From the NCBI GenBank assembly GCA_037131735.1, contig JBAXQM010000007.1:43909-107908 (forward strand): a stretch of DNA of 64,000 bases, in the 5' to 3' direction. Below, one piece after another: positions 1 to 8,475 of this stretch. Numbering within the stretch: position 1 is the stretch's first letter; each line of letters starts with the position of its first letter. The notes beneath the pieces were generated by a model. It was not told the DNA's origin and ran no database searches. It saw nothing but the letters and a program-made list of their open reading frames with translations. This DNA comes from CAIUPE01 sp037131735. GTDB lineage: Bacteria; Pseudomonadota; Alphaproteobacteria; Rhizobiales; Beijerinckiaceae. The position numbers were made by a program, and so were the translations under genes.

Positions 1-76
1 AAGTTATGGTTTTGAGATCAAATTGATTGACCAGGCGCGGAGAGTGTCTGTATCTGTCCGGCGTCGACCGACACGG

Positions 77-150
77 GGCCTCGTGGCGGAGTGGTTACGC
101 AGAGGACTGCAAATCCTTGTATCCCGGTTCGATTCCGGGCGAGGCCTCCA
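77..150 (+). tRNA. tRNA-Cys (anticodon GCA)
   Basis: The cloverleaf is complete. The 7-bp acceptor stem GGCCTCG pairs with CGAGGCC, the T stem CCCGG/CCGGG encloses loop TTCGATT, and the anticodon loop CTGCAAA gives anticodon GCA. The discriminator base is T and the CCA end is encoded. It decodes UGC and UGU. It lies alone upstream of the TolC-like gene on the same strand. Confidence 0.97.
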
Positions 151-337
151 TAAATTCCCGGTTATCTTGTAACCGTTGGTCGTGTTTCGCGTGGGTTTGC
201 CGGCGTCTTACGGCTCGTACGAAGTTAAACTGCATAAAAATAGCGTTTTTACATCCGGTTCCTTGCGGATCGCGTTGCGACTCTCATATAGGAAAAGCGT
301 TAACCATATTCGTTCCCTCATATCCGGTATTGTAATC

Positions 338-1699
338 ATGACCTTTTCGCGTCCGCTTTTGGCCTCTGTCGCCGTGCTCGCGTTGACACTTTCAACAGGT
401 GTCGTTCGCGCCGAGACGATCGAAACGGCACTGGCCCGAGCTTATGCCACCAATGCCGATTTGAATGCGCAGCGGGCAAGTGTGCGGGCCGTTGACGAAC
501 AGGTTCCGCGTGCGAAGTCGGGATATCTGCCGCGCCTCTCGGCTTCAGCTCAGGGTGGCAAAGCGCAGGAAGAGCTCAGCTCTTATGGTATTCAAAACAT
601 TACGCCGAGATCCTTAGGCGTCACTGTTTCACAGAACCTTTATAACGGAAATCGAACTGAAAGTCAGATAAAAGGTGCAGAATCTGGCGTTTTGGCTGCG
701 CGTGCGGGATTGCGTCAATCTGAACAAACTGTGTTATTGAACGCGGCGACGCAATATATGAACGTCGTACGTGATGAAGCTGTAGTGCGGCTGCGCACGG
801 CAAATATCAATGTTCTGAAAGAACAATTGCGGCAGACACAAGATCGCTTTCAGGTAGGCGAAGTAACGCGCACTGATGTGGCCCAAGTCGAAGCGCAACT
901 TGCCGCTGCGGAAGCTGATTTTTCGACAGCGGAGACCAGCCTTGCTGTAAGTCGCGCGTCGTATGGTCAAGTGGTGGGCGCTGAGCCTGTCGGCTTAGCT
1001 GATGCCGAACCGGTTTCAAAAGGTCTGCCCTCAAGCTTGAAAGATGCTTTGAATGCCGGTGAGTCCGCTCATCCGCAGCTTCAGGCCGCGCGGTTCGCAG
1101 TTGAAGTTGCCGAAGCGACCGTCAAATCGACCGAAGGTGAATTGAGGCCAAGTGTCGATTTGCAAGGATCACTTTCACGGTCATGGGAATCTCGTACTGA
1201 AAATGATTGGGGCACGGACGCACGTCTGCTCGGTGTTGTCTCAGTTCCTATATATGAAGCGGGCGAAGTGAGCGCGCGCGTTCGCGCGGCTAAAGAAATA
1301 CTTGGTCAACGCCAGCTTGAAGCGGACAGTGCACGTTTGGCCGTTCGCTCGGCAATCGCGGGCGCATGGAGCCAGTTTGAAACGGCGAACGCCCGTTTGA
1401 AATCGGCGAAGGCTCAAATTGCAGCAGCTGAAATTGCTCTCAATGGCGTGCGTGAAGAAGCCAAAGTGGGACAGCGCACGACGCTTGATGTGTTGATCTC
1501 AAGCCAGAACTTGCTTGCCGCTCAGGTTAATCTTGTATCGGCGCAACACGATCGCGTTGTTGCGTCCTACCAAGTCTTGGCATCCGTCGGCCGTTTGTCG
1601 GCTTCGGGTCTCGGTCTCAAAGTCGCAGCTTATGATCCGAAAAAGCATTATGAGGCGAGTAAGGGTCGTGCAACCGGCACGGACCTTTCTGCTCATTAA
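338..1699 (+). CDS. TolC-family outer-membrane efflux protein
   Basis: This is a 453-residue protein of the outer membrane efflux protein (TolC/OEP) family. Such trimers form the outer-membrane channel and periplasmic tunnel for tripartite efflux pumps and type I secretion. The ATG at 338 is preferred over the open frame running back to 176, because it gives a clean signal peptide (hydrophobic residues about 8-20, cleavage expected after VRA near residue 26). Two OEP repeats follow, rich in Ala, Gln and Glu as expected for the long alpha-helical barrel. The C-terminal half carries the typical V-G-x-R-T-x-L-D-V-L segment. No membrane-fusion or inner-membrane pump gene is adjacent, so the partner is encoded elsewhere and the substrate is unknown. 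popZ and valS follow on the same strand. Confidence 0.92.
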   Translation: MTFSRPLLASVAVLALTLSTGVVRAETIETALARAYATNADLNAQRASVRAVDEQVPRAKSGYLPRLSASAQGGKAQEELSSYGIQNITPRSLGVTVSQNLYNGNRTESQIKGAESGVLAARAGLRQSEQTVLLNAATQYMNVVRDEAVVRLRTANINVLKEQLRQTQDRFQVGEVTRTDVAQVEAQLAAAEADFSTAETSLAVSRASYGQVVGAEPVGLADAEPVSKGLPSSLKDALNAGESAHPQLQAARFAVEVAEATVKSTEGELRPSVDLQGSLSRSWESRTENDWGTDARLLGVVSVPIYEAGEVSARVRAAKEILGQRQLEADSARLAVRSAIAGAWSQFETANARLKSAKAQIAAAEIALNGVREEAKVGQRTTLDVLISSQNLLAAQVNLVSAQHDRVVASYQVLASVGRLSASGLGLKVAAYDPKKHYEASKGRATGTDLSAH

Positions 1700-1803
1700 T
1701 TGGGCGATAGTGCTGTATCCGGGGATTTATCGACAGGCTCGCTGACCTTGGGCCTTGCTGTTCTGCGTAAGGGCGTTTTAATGTCCTCGCCGAAAGAGAG
1801 AAT

Positions 1804-2430
1804 ATGATGTCTGCCGCAACTGCCCGTAACGCTGAACCGACGATGGAGGACATTCTCGCCTCCATTCGGAAAATCATTTCTGATGATCTTGAGGGTGGCG
1901 GAACGCGGCCAGCGGCCGATGATCAGCAGGGTTCCTCGGCAGATATCTATGATTTGGCCGACCAGATGGCTTTTCAAGCACAGAAAGAAGCAGCTCTCTC
2001 GAGTCCGCTCGGTGCGGTTGATCAGCGGATTGATAGTGCGCCCGAGCGGACTGAGGCGCAGCAAATTGTTTCTGACCCGGTCGCGGTTGTGACCGAATTG
2101 GCGGCGCGGATGCGCAGCGCAGTAGAAGCGGCGCGCCCTGACCGCGTCGAACGTGCGGCTCAAGCCCCGGTTGAAGCGCCGCCGGTTCCTGAAAAGACCC
2201 TGTCGCTTTCCCCGAATGTTCAAAACACGATTGCGTCGGCGTTAGAGACGCTCCGCCAAGTTCCGGTAACGCCGCCCGCGCCATCGCCTGAGGCGGTGGA
2301 CACCGTGCTGCGCTCAATCGTCGAGTCCGCCTTGCGTCCGGTTCTGGGGCAATGGCTTGATGCCAATCTGCCGGGCATTGTTGAGCGGCTTGTGAAAGCT
2401 GAAATCGAGCGGATCGCGCGCGAACGCTAA
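1804..2430 (+). CDS. popZ: PopZ-type polar organizing protein (DUF2497)
   Basis: This 208-residue protein has the architecture of alphaproteobacterial PopZ. An N-terminal amphipathic helix (residues 11-28, EPTMEDILASIRKIISDD) is followed by a long Pro/Ala/Glu-rich disordered middle. The C terminus holds conserved helices with the sequence LRPVLGQWLDANLPGIVERL, ending in a charged helix. In Caulobacter and Agrobacterium PopZ self-assembles at a pole through the C-terminal helices and tethers ParB-parS and other polar factors, while the N-terminal helix binds clients. Start 1804 follows an AAAGAGAG sequence; the next codon, 1807, is also ATG. The valS gene begins 110 bp downstream on the same strand. 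Family assignment is firm; the polar role is inferred from characterised relatives. Confidence 0.9.
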   Translation: MMSAATARNAEPTMEDILASIRKIISDDLEGGGTRPAADDQQGSSADIYDLADQMAFQAQKEAALSSPLGAVDQRIDSAPERTEAQQIVSDPVAVVTELAARMRSAVEAARPDRVERAAQAPVEAPPVPEKTLSLSPNVQNTIASALETLRQVPVTPPAPSPEAVDTVLRSIVESALRPVLGQWLDANLPGIVERLVKAEIERIARER

Positions 2431-2540
2431 CCCTCCCTTGGCCTATTTCCGGCTTGCGGCGTTGACAGGCCGCCCTTGCTCCGCTTTCTAGCGCCTTTAT
2501 TACGCGCAATAGGGCCGATTCCGGCCAGGATGATCATATT

Positions 2541-5357
2541 ATGATGGACAATCGGTTCGATCCGGCAGCAGTCGAAGCCCGCATTCGCGACGTGTGGGAG
2601 AAGGAAGGCGCGTTTAAAGCCGGACGTGCGGATAGGGCAGGGGCCAAGCCCTATACGATTGTCATTCCGCCACCGAATGTGACGGGCTCACTCCATATGG
2701 GGCACGCGCTCAACAATACGCTGCAGGATATTCTCTGCCGTTTCGAGCGCATGCGCGGACGCGATGTGCTCTGGCAACCCGGCACCGACCACGCAGGGAT
2801 CGCGACGCAGATGGTGGTTGAACGCCAGCTTGCCGAGCGCAAGGAAACATCTCGTCGCGATATGGGCCGTGAAAAATTTCTTGAACGCGTGTGGTCGTGG
2901 AAAGAAGAATCTGGCGGCCTGATCATCAATCAGTTGAAGCGCCTTGGCGCATCTTGTGATTGGTCCCGCGAACGATTCACCATGGGCAAGAATGGCGCGG
3001 CCGACGACCAAATGGTGCGTGCGGTCACGAAAGTCTTCGTCGAGCTCTATAACAAAAAGCTCATCTACAAAGACAAGCGCCTTGTGAACTGGGATCCGCA
3101 TTTTGAATCGGCGATTTCCGATTTGGAAGTCGTGCAGGTCGAGAAGAAGGGTTCGTTCAAATTCACGCGTGGCGATGAAGCGACGTTCAATCCCGATGCG
3201 CTTCAAAAAGCGCTCGCTAAAGATCCGCACGGGCATCTCTATTATTTTAATTATCCGGTTGAAGGCGAAACCTATGATCCGGAAAATCCTAAGACATTCG
3301 TGCCGATTGCGACAACGCGTCCCGAAACAATGCTAGGCGATACCGCGATTGCGATTCATCCCGAGAACGAGAAGCTCAAACATCTCATCGGCAAGCATAT
3401 CATTCTGCCCCTCGTCGGTCGTCGCGTGCCTGTTGTTGCGGATGATTATGCCGATCCTGATAAAGGCACAGGCGCGGTGAAGATCACGCCTGCGCATGAC
3501 TTCAACGATTTCGAAGTTGGCAAGCGTCACAACATTCCGGCCATCAATGTACTGACGCGCCAAGCGAAGATGTTTGTCTTGAACAACGACACCTTCACGC
3601 CTGACGCAAATACGCTTTCCGCTGATGTTAAAGCACTTGAAGGGCTTGACCGTTATGACGCACGCAAGCGTGTAGTGGCGATGGTGCATGATGCAGGCTA
3701 TCTTGCGAAGGTTGAACCCTATGCGAGCCAAGTGCCGCATGGCGATCGTTCGAATTCCGCGATTGAACCCTATCTCACAGACCAATGGTATGTGGATGCG
3801 AAGACGCTTGCCCAAGACGCGCTTGAAAGCGTGCGTTCGGGGCGTACAAAATTCGTACCCGAGAATTGGACGAAGACCTATTATCAATGGCTCGAGAATA
3901 TCGAGCCATGGTGCGTCTCGCGCCAACTCTGGTGGGGCCATCAGATTCCGGCATGGTATGGTCCGGATGGAAAAGTGTTTGTCGCATCAGACGAGCATGA
4001 TACGCGTGCTGACGCTGAAAAACATTACGGCGCGAAGACCGAATTGACACGCGACGAAGACGTACTCGACACGTGGTTCTCATCCGCGCTCTGGCCGTTC
4101 TCGACTTTGGGTTGGCCGGATGAAACGCCGGAACTCGCGCGCTATTATCCGACGGATGTGCTCGTCACCGGCTTCGACATCATTTTCTTCTGGGTTGCTC
4201 GCATGATGATGATGGGCGATCACTTTATGAAAAAGGAACCGTTCCACACGGTCTATATTCACGCGCTCGTCCGCGACGAGAAGGGCGCGAAAATGTCGAA
4301 GTCAAAGGGCAATGTGATTGATCCGCTCGATCTCATTGATACTTATGGCGCCGATGCGTTGCGCTTCACTTTGTCGGCAATGGCCGCGCAAGGCCGCGAT
4401 ATCAAACTTTCGACACAGCGTATCGAAGGCTATCGAAATTTCGCAACAAAGCTCTGGAATGCCGCACGTTTTGCCGAGATGAATGGCTGCGCGCGTGTTG
4501 CGGGTTTTGATCCCAAAGCCGTCAAGCTCTCTTTGAATCGTTGGGCGATTGGTGAATTGGCGACGGCGACCGCTGAAATCACACGGGCGATTGAAGCCTA
4601 TCGTTTCAATGATGCCGCGAATGCCGCCTATCGTTTTACATGGAATGTATATTGCGATTGGTATCTCGAACTCGCAAAGCCCGTTTTCATGGGCGAAGAC
4701 GAGGCAGCGAAATCAGAAACGCGTGCAAGTGTTGCTTTTGTTCTCGACGGCATTCTAAAAATTCTTCATCCGTTCATGCCTTATCTCACGGAAGAACTCT
4801 GGGCGATCAAAGGGGCTGAAGGGCCAAAGCGCGAAACAATTTTGGCGCTGACCGATTGGCCGTCGATGGAGGGATTGCTCGCTCCCGATGCAGAAGCTGA
4901 AATTGGGTGGCTTGTCGATCTCGTGACTGAAATTCGTTCTGCACGCAATGAAATCAATGTGCCAGCGAGCACGCAGATTCCATTGGTTCTCGTCGGAGCG
5001 TCGGCTGCCACACGCGATCGCGCCATGCGGTGGTCGGATATGCTTAAACGTCTTGCGCGTCTCTCGGATGTTTCCTTCGCCGATCAAGCCCCGCCGCAAT
5101 CGGCACAAATGGTGATCCGCGGAGAAGTCTCGGCTCTGCCGCTTGCGGGCGTGATTGATATTGGTGCGGAACAAGCACGATTGAAAAAAGAGCTCGAGAA
5201 GATAGCGAGCGAAATTTCAAAGATTGGCGCGAAGCTCGGCAATGCCGATTTCATGGCGCGCGCGCCGGAAGAGATCATTGAAGAGCAACAAGAGCGCCGC
5301 GCTGAATTTGCCGAGCGGCAGATTAAGCTTAGCGAGGCTTTGTCGCGGCTTTCATAG
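2541..5357 (+). CDS. valS: valyl-tRNA synthetase
   Basis: A full-length 938-residue class Ia aminoacyl-tRNA synthetase that charges tRNA-Val with valine in the cytosol. The HIGH-type motif is HMGH in PPNVTGSLHMGHALN near residue 50, and the KMSKS loop is intact (GAKMSKSKGN, about residue 587). The CP1 editing domain lies between them. The anticodon-binding domain is followed by a C-terminal coiled coil (about residues 875-938, heptads of Lys, Glu and Leu) that contacts the tRNA. The start at 2541 is an ATGATG pair, so the second ATG could be used. The gene ends 7 bp before the convergent DUF4864 gene. Confidence 0.98.
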   Translation: MMDNRFDPAAVEARIRDVWEKEGAFKAGRADRAGAKPYTIVIPPPNVTGSLHMGHALNNTLQDILCRFERMRGRDVLWQPGTDHAGIATQMVVERQLAERKETSRRDMGREKFLERVWSWKEESGGLIINQLKRLGASCDWSRERFTMGKNGAADDQMVRAVTKVFVELYNKKLIYKDKRLVNWDPHFESAISDLEVVQVEKKGSFKFTRGDEATFNPDALQKALAKDPHGHLYYFNYPVEGETYDPENPKTFVPIATTRPETMLGDTAIAIHPENEKLKHLIGKHIILPLVGRRVPVVADDYADPDKGTGAVKITPAHDFNDFEVGKRHNIPAINVLTRQAKMFVLNNDTFTPDANTLSADVKALEGLDRYDARKRVVAMVHDAGYLAKVEPYASQVPHGDRSNSAIEPYLTDQWYVDAKTLAQDALESVRSGRTKFVPENWTKTYYQWLENIEPWCVSRQLWWGHQIPAWYGPDGKVFVASDEHDTRADAEKHYGAKTELTRDEDVLDTWFSSALWPFSTLGWPDETPELARYYPTDVLVTGFDIIFFWVARMMMMGDHFMKKEPFHTVYIHALVRDEKGAKMSKSKGNVIDPLDLIDTYGADALRFTLSAMAAQGRDIKLSTQRIEGYRNFATKLWNAARFAEMNGCARVAGFDPKAVKLSLNRWAIGELATATAEITRAIEAYRFNDAANAAYRFTWNVYCDWYLELAKPVFMGEDEAAKSETRASVAFVLDGILKILHPFMPYLTEELWAIKGAEGPKRETILALTDWPSMEGLLAPDAEAEIGWLVDLVTEIRSARNEINVPASTQIPLVLVGASAATRDRAMRWSDMLKRLARLSDVSFADQAPPQSAQMVIRGEVSALPLAGVIDIGAEQARLKKELEKIASEISKIGAKLGNADFMARAPEEIIEEQQERRAEFAERQIKLSEALSRLS

Positions 5358-5364
5358 CAAACCT

Positions 5365-5784
5365 TTAAACTATTCCTTCGCTCTTCAAAATCCGGCAGCC
5401 GGTGATTTTCCATTCACCGGCGCTGTCGCGCTCGAGTGTATAGAGTGCATTCCAGACGCGCCCCTGTTCGTCAGTCAATTTTACGATCTGCGAAATGCCT
5501 GTTTCGGTTGTTATTGGCTCGGCAAAGCTCCATGATTTTGCGCGATAGACGGGCGGGTAACCCGTGCGCACCATCTCCATGAAAATCGATTTTGAGGGAA
5601 AGAGCTGTTTGATCATGTCTGATGCATGATCATAAGCACGCGTATCATCATCTTTGCCGAAGGCATCGAGCTGGTCGGCGATGACTGATTGGATCTCACT
5701 TGTCGTGTCTGCGCGCGCGGCGGGAAGAGATAGGCCGACGAGAAGAATGATAAAGGCGAGGCGGGAGATGATCGTCATAACCAT
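5365..5784 (-). CDS. exported DUF4864 protein
   Basis: A 139-residue protein with an N-terminal signal sequence (hydrophobic residues about 9-22, cleavage expected after ARA) and a mature part matching DUF4864. The family pattern is visible in IQSVIADQLDAF near the mature N terminus, YPPVY in the middle, and W-K-I-T-G-C-R-I near the C terminus. It is NTF2-like in overall feel. Function is unknown; a periplasmic location is inferred from the signal peptide. The start at 5784 has AGGAG nine bases upstream. It lies 22 bp downstream of the tusA-like gene on the same strand, so the two are probably co-transcribed. Confidence 0.82.
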   Translation of the reverse strand: MVMTIISRLAFIILLVGLSLPAARADTTSEIQSVIADQLDAFGKDDDTRAYDHASDMIKQLFPSKSIFMEMVRTGYPPVYRAKSWSFAEPITTETGISQIVKLTDEQGRVWNALYTLERDSAGEWKITGCRILKSEGIV

Positions 5785-5806
5785 GAGGCGCTCTCCTAAA
5801 GGGTTC

Positions 5807-6031
5807 TCAACTTTTCTCGATCAGAAATGACAGGTTTTCATCGGTACGTGTCTGCTCGATGAGCCGATCACCGGTTCCCTGCAAAGCATGGGGAATATCA
5901 ATGGCCGCCATCGGATCGGTCGCAAGCACGTGAAGGTGCTCGCCGCTTTTGAGGCGTGAGAGAGCCTTGCGCGTGCGCAACGCCGGTAGCGGGCATTTGA
6001 GACCCTTCAAATCTAGTGTAGTCACCGTCAT
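5807..6031 (-). CDS. TusA-family sulfurtransferase
   Basis: A 74-residue protein of the TusA/SirA family: a small two-layer alpha/beta protein that carries sulfur as a persulfide on one cysteine. The signature C-P-L-P-A-L-R sits near residue 13, with the acceptor Cys at its start. The frame is open further upstream to 6094, but the ATG at 6031 places the family's first strand (TTLDLKGLKCPLP) right at the N terminus. Family members feed sulfur into tRNA thiolation, molybdenum cofactor or sulfur oxidation. Here the divergent neighbour is mobB (68 bp away) and mobA lies beyond it, which makes a molybdenum-cofactor link attractive but unproven. Confidence 0.85.
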   Translation of the reverse strand: MTVTTLDLKGLKCPLPALRTRKALSRLKSGEHLHVLATDPMAAIDIPHALQGTGDRLIEQTRTDENLSFLIEKS

Positions 6032-6099
6032 GCGCCCACTTTTGACAAATTGGGGCGATCCCGTCAAAGCGGGTGTGGTTGCGTTTAAGGGCAAACGAA

Positions 6100-6627
6100 A
6101 TGCGGATTATCGGATTGGCAGGGTGGAGCGGCGCGGGGAAGACGACGTTGATCAAACGGCTCTTGCCCTGTCTGGTCTCGCGCGGGCTTTCCGTTTCCAC
6201 GGTCAAACACGCGCATCACCGTTTTGATATTGATCACCCGGGAAAGGATTCCTTTGCGCATCGCGAAGCGGGCGCCAAAGAAGTGCTAATCGTATCAGGC
6301 GAGCGATTTGCCCTCATGCATGAATTGCGTGGCGATGATGAACCGGAACTCAAAAACTTGCTTTCGCTCATGACGCCTGTTGATCTCGTTATTGTTGAGG
6401 GATTCAAATCAGAGGCCTATCCGAAAATCGAAATTCATCGGGTGGAGAATGGCAAAGCCTTTCTTCATCCAGAAGATACGATGATTGTGGCAGTGGCGAG
6501 CGATCAACCTGAACTGATTACTGACCGGCCTTCATTTGACCTCGCAGACATAGAGGCGATTGCGGATTTAATTGTCGTCCATGCAAAGCCTGTTGAAGAG
6601 GTGATGGGCGCGCTTACGCGCTCTTAA
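6100..6627 (+). CDS. mobB: MobB, molybdopterin-guanine dinucleotide biosynthesis adapter
   Basis: A 175-residue P-loop GTPase-like protein. The Walker A motif G-W-S-G-A-G-K-T-T-L lies at residues 8-17, followed by the family signature VKHAHHRFDIDHPGKDS and, further on, LVIVEGFKSE. MobB binds GTP and assists MobA in converting Mo-molybdopterin to the guanine dinucleotide form used by DMSO-reductase-family enzymes. ATG 6100 is chosen because the P-loop strand begins immediately after it. Its 3' end overlaps the convergent mobA by 14 bp (6614-6627), so the two MGD genes are head-to-tail on opposite strands instead of in one operon. Confidence 0.92.
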   Translation: MRIIGLAGWSGAGKTTLIKRLLPCLVSRGLSVSTVKHAHHRFDIDHPGKDSFAHREAGAKEVLIVSGERFALMHELRGDDEPELKNLLSLMTPVDLVIVEGFKSEAYPKIEIHRVENGKAFLHPEDTMIVAVASDQPELITDRPSFDLADIEAIADLIVVHAKPVEEVMGALTRS

Positions 6628-7231
6628 TCCGCTTCACACGCAACACGGCTTCCGCGAGATCATCCGGCGCATTGATATTGAAAAACGGATCATGTTGATC
6701 CGTCCATTCCACTGTTTCAAAGCCGATATGATGCGCGAGGCCGCGTAAAGAGCGGTCGTTATTGTCACTTTCATCGGCTTCAAGCAACACATGAGGTGAG
6801 AGGGGCCAAAGTCCTGTTGAATAATGGATTTGTCCTTTTGACGCCGCGAAGATGCATGACGGTGATGGTGATCGCGCGACACTCAGGCGGCTAAAAAGAT
6901 CCGAGGGAATAAAGGGCGTATCGCCTGCCAGAAGCGCCACATGGCTTGCATCTGGAACGGTTGCTTTGGCCCATTCTAGAGCTGATCGCAGCCCTGTCAG
7001 CGGGCCTTGATCTGCAACGGGGTCCGGCAGCAGCGGGAAGCCAAATGAGCGATAGGGTTCCAGATCGGCGCGTGTCGCCAGTGCGATGTGAGGCGTCTGT
7101 GGGGCGAGGATGTCGATCACGTAGCTAAGCAGGGGGCGGCCTGCCAAAGGCATCATAGGTTTATCCACGCCACCCATCCGGCGTCCGGCACCGCCAACCA
7201 AAATGACAGCAGGGATCACGTCACCCGACAT
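6614..7231 (-). CDS. mobA: MobA, molybdenum cofactor guanylyltransferase
   Basis: A 205-residue nucleotidyltransferase that transfers GMP from GTP to molybdopterin. The N-terminal glycine-rich loop LVGGAGRRMGGVDKP is the family signature, followed by PLTGLRSAL and the metal-binding segment LLAGDTPF. The C-terminal FFNINAPDDLAEA is also typical. ATG 7231 is preferred to a GTG at 7246 because it is preceded by a GGGG purine run at usable spacing. That run lies in the 3' arm of a hairpin at 7238-7267. Its product would serve molybdopterin enzymes such as the one at 14.8-16.9 kb. Confidence 0.93.
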   Translation of the reverse strand: MSGDVIPAVILVGGAGRRMGGVDKPMMPLAGRPLLSYVIDILAPQTPHIALATRADLEPYRSFGFPLLPDPVADQGPLTGLRSALEWAKATVPDASHVALLAGDTPFIPSDLFSRLSVARSPSPSCIFAASKGQIHYSTGLWPLSPHVLLEADESDNNDRSLRGLAHHIGFETVEWTDQHDPFFNINAPDDLAEAVLRVKRIKSA

Positions 7232-7237
7232 AAACAG

Positions 7238-7267
7238 CCCCGACACGAAATGAGTTTCGCATCGGGG
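7238..7267 (-). promoter_or_regulatory. hairpin between hsp20 and mobA
   Basis: CCCCGA (7238-7243) pairs with TCGGGG (7262-7267), and inside it GAAA (7247-7250) pairs with TTTC (7255-7258) around loop TGAG, with a symmetric 3 x 3 internal loop. On the minus strand it follows the hsp20 stop (7297) and its 3' arm ends 6 bases before the mobA ATG. There is no long U-run, so it may be a weak hsp20 terminator, an mRNA end stabiliser, or a structure covering the mobA ribosome binding site. Confidence 0.45.
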
Positions 7268-7296
7268 TCATGGCATAGTTCAGGGCGAAGTCACAA

Positions 7297-7776
7297 TCAT
7301 GACGCGGTTTTGACCGGTATCTCTTTCGCCTTTGCGCGGATTTCAGCCGGCTTTTTGACGAGGATTTTCAGGACGCCGTGATCATATTTAGCGTCGATTG
7401 CATCGGATGCGGGCTCGAAATCGAGCGGAATGGTGCGGCTAAAGGCACCAAAGCTCCGTTCGCTCACATAAAAATCCTTACCCTTTTGTTCAGCCTCTTT
7501 TTTCTTTTCACCACTGATGATTAGGCAATTTCCCTCAAGCGATACGGAAATGTCTTTTTCAGAAACGCCCGGCAATTCTGCCGTCACTTCGATGTTATCT
7601 TTCGTCTCCGCTAGATCGAGCGAGGGCATCGCCATGAAATGACCGTTGGGCTCGCTATCCGGTAGGCGGCGCTCGATCATGCCGAACATATCCTGCATGT
7701 CACGCCGAAGAGACTGGAAGGGATCGAATTGGGCACCCCGGTTGTTGGTCCACAATGAGGGAATCAAAGACCGCAT
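7297..7776 (-). CDS. small heat-shock protein, Hsp20/IbpA class
   Basis: A 159-residue alpha-crystallin-type chaperone that holds unfolding proteins for refolding by DnaK and ClpB. The N-terminal arm (about residues 1-48) carries the usual LRRDMQDMF helix. The alpha-crystallin domain follows, with PSLDLAETKDNIEVTAELPG, SGEKKKE and RSFGAFSRTIPL, and the C-terminal I-x-V anchor is IPV (residues 153-155). ATG 7776 is decided by AAGGAG eight bases upstream; the open frame continues to 7938 but without a credible start. The Shine-Dalgarno sequence can pair with an upstream CGCTCC. The gene is divergent from the unknown gene at 8015. Confidence 0.93.
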   Translation of the reverse strand: MRSLIPSLWTNNRGAQFDPFQSLRRDMQDMFGMIERRLPDSEPNGHFMAMPSLDLAETKDNIEVTAELPGVSEKDISVSLEGNCLIISGEKKKEAEQKGKDFYVSERSFGAFSRTIPLDFEPASDAIDAKYDHGVLKILVKKPAEIRAKAKEIPVKTAS

Positions 7777-7781
7777 GAGAA

Positions 7782-7820
7782 CGCTCCTTATTTTTGATGA
7801 CGATGACGGAAGGGGGAGCG
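7782..7820 (-). promoter_or_regulatory. possible Shine-Dalgarno-masking hairpin of hsp20
   Basis: On the minus strand CGCTCC (complement of 7815-7820) can pair with GGAGCG (complement of 7782-7787), which contains the hsp20 Shine-Dalgarno core. The loop is 27 nt and the stem only 6 bp plus a G-U. Rhizobial small heat-shock genes often have ROSE RNA thermometers of this logic, but the conserved ROSE 3' hairpin (with UYGCU) is not seen here. A stem this short can also arise by chance. Confidence 0.3.
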
Positions 7821-8014
7821 CGCGGCCCGTCGCAAGGCCGGACATTAAATGACAACCTAGCAGGGGGTCTGCCGCTTTTCCTTGACCCATCTCAAGCTTT
7901 CGGCCGATAGAGAGGGGCCCCGCTTTGGCGGGTGTCATGAGGCGTTCATGATCCGGGCCATTTCTTCTTTTCCGGTTTTCATGGTTTCATGAGTCGTCTC
8001 GAGGAGATTCGCCT

Positions 8015-8371
8015 ATGGCATCCACCGTTATAGAAGTGGCACTCAAGGATCTGGATGAGGCGGAATCCGATCGCATCGAGCAGCTCGTTGAAACTTTGGC
8101 CAATGACATCATTCCGTCGCTCTCCGAGGCGGCGGGCGTGTCAGGGACCGATCTCGCCGCAAGGTTGATGGCCGAACTCGGCTATATCGTTGGTTATACG
8201 AGCCATCCCGCTGATGCGCTTGATGTTTTGGCCGCCACTGGTCAGGCCGTGCGGACGGGCGTTGCTGAGGCTGAAGCACTGGCAGCGGCTGATGGTGCTG
8301 AGTCGGGCGAGGAAAGCGAGCGCGAAGCCACTTGGGCGCCGCGCACTAAAACGGGCGGTAATCTTCATTAA
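8015..8371 (+). CDS. acidic protein of unknown function
   Basis: A 118-residue protein that I do not recognise. It has no signal peptide, membrane segment or cysteine. Residues 1-75 look folded and helical (for example IEQLVETLANDIIPSLSEAA); the rest is an Ala/Glu-rich acidic tail ending in a basic TKTGGNLH. The start is well supported by GAGGAG about nine bases upstream. It is transcribed away from hsp20 across a 238-bp shared upstream region, so joint control is possible. tRNA-Lys follows on the opposite strand. Coding is supported by the ribosome binding site and by the absence of a better frame. Confidence 0.7.
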   Translation: MASTVIEVALKDLDEAESDRIEQLVETLANDIIPSLSEAAGVSGTDLAARLMAELGYIVGYTSHPADALDVLAATGQAVRTGVAEAEALAAADGAESGEESEREATWAPRTKTGGNLH

Positions 8372-8399
8372 AATCCCTGCCTGCCGGTAAGGGGCGGGG

Positions 8400-8475
8400 T
8401 GGTGAGCGCGCCGGGATTCGAACCCGGGACCTACTGATTAAAAGTCAGTTGCTCTACCGGCTGAGCTACGCGCTC
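8400..8475 (-). tRNA. tRNA-Lys (anticodon TTT)
   Basis: On the minus strand the acceptor stem GAGCGCG pairs with CGCGCTC. The D arm is AGCTCAGCCGGTAGAGC, and the anticodon stem ACTGA/TCAGT encloses loop CTTTTAA with anticodon TTT. The T stem is CCGGG/CCCGG, the discriminator is A, and CCA is encoded. It decodes AAA and AAG. Confidence 0.97.

Noticed and set aside
1874..2509. A 211-codon minus-strand frame opposite popZ.
   Set aside because: popZ has a conserved N-terminal and C-terminal sequence in the plus frame. The opposite product is low-complexity Arg/Ala/Pro and has no ribosome binding site.
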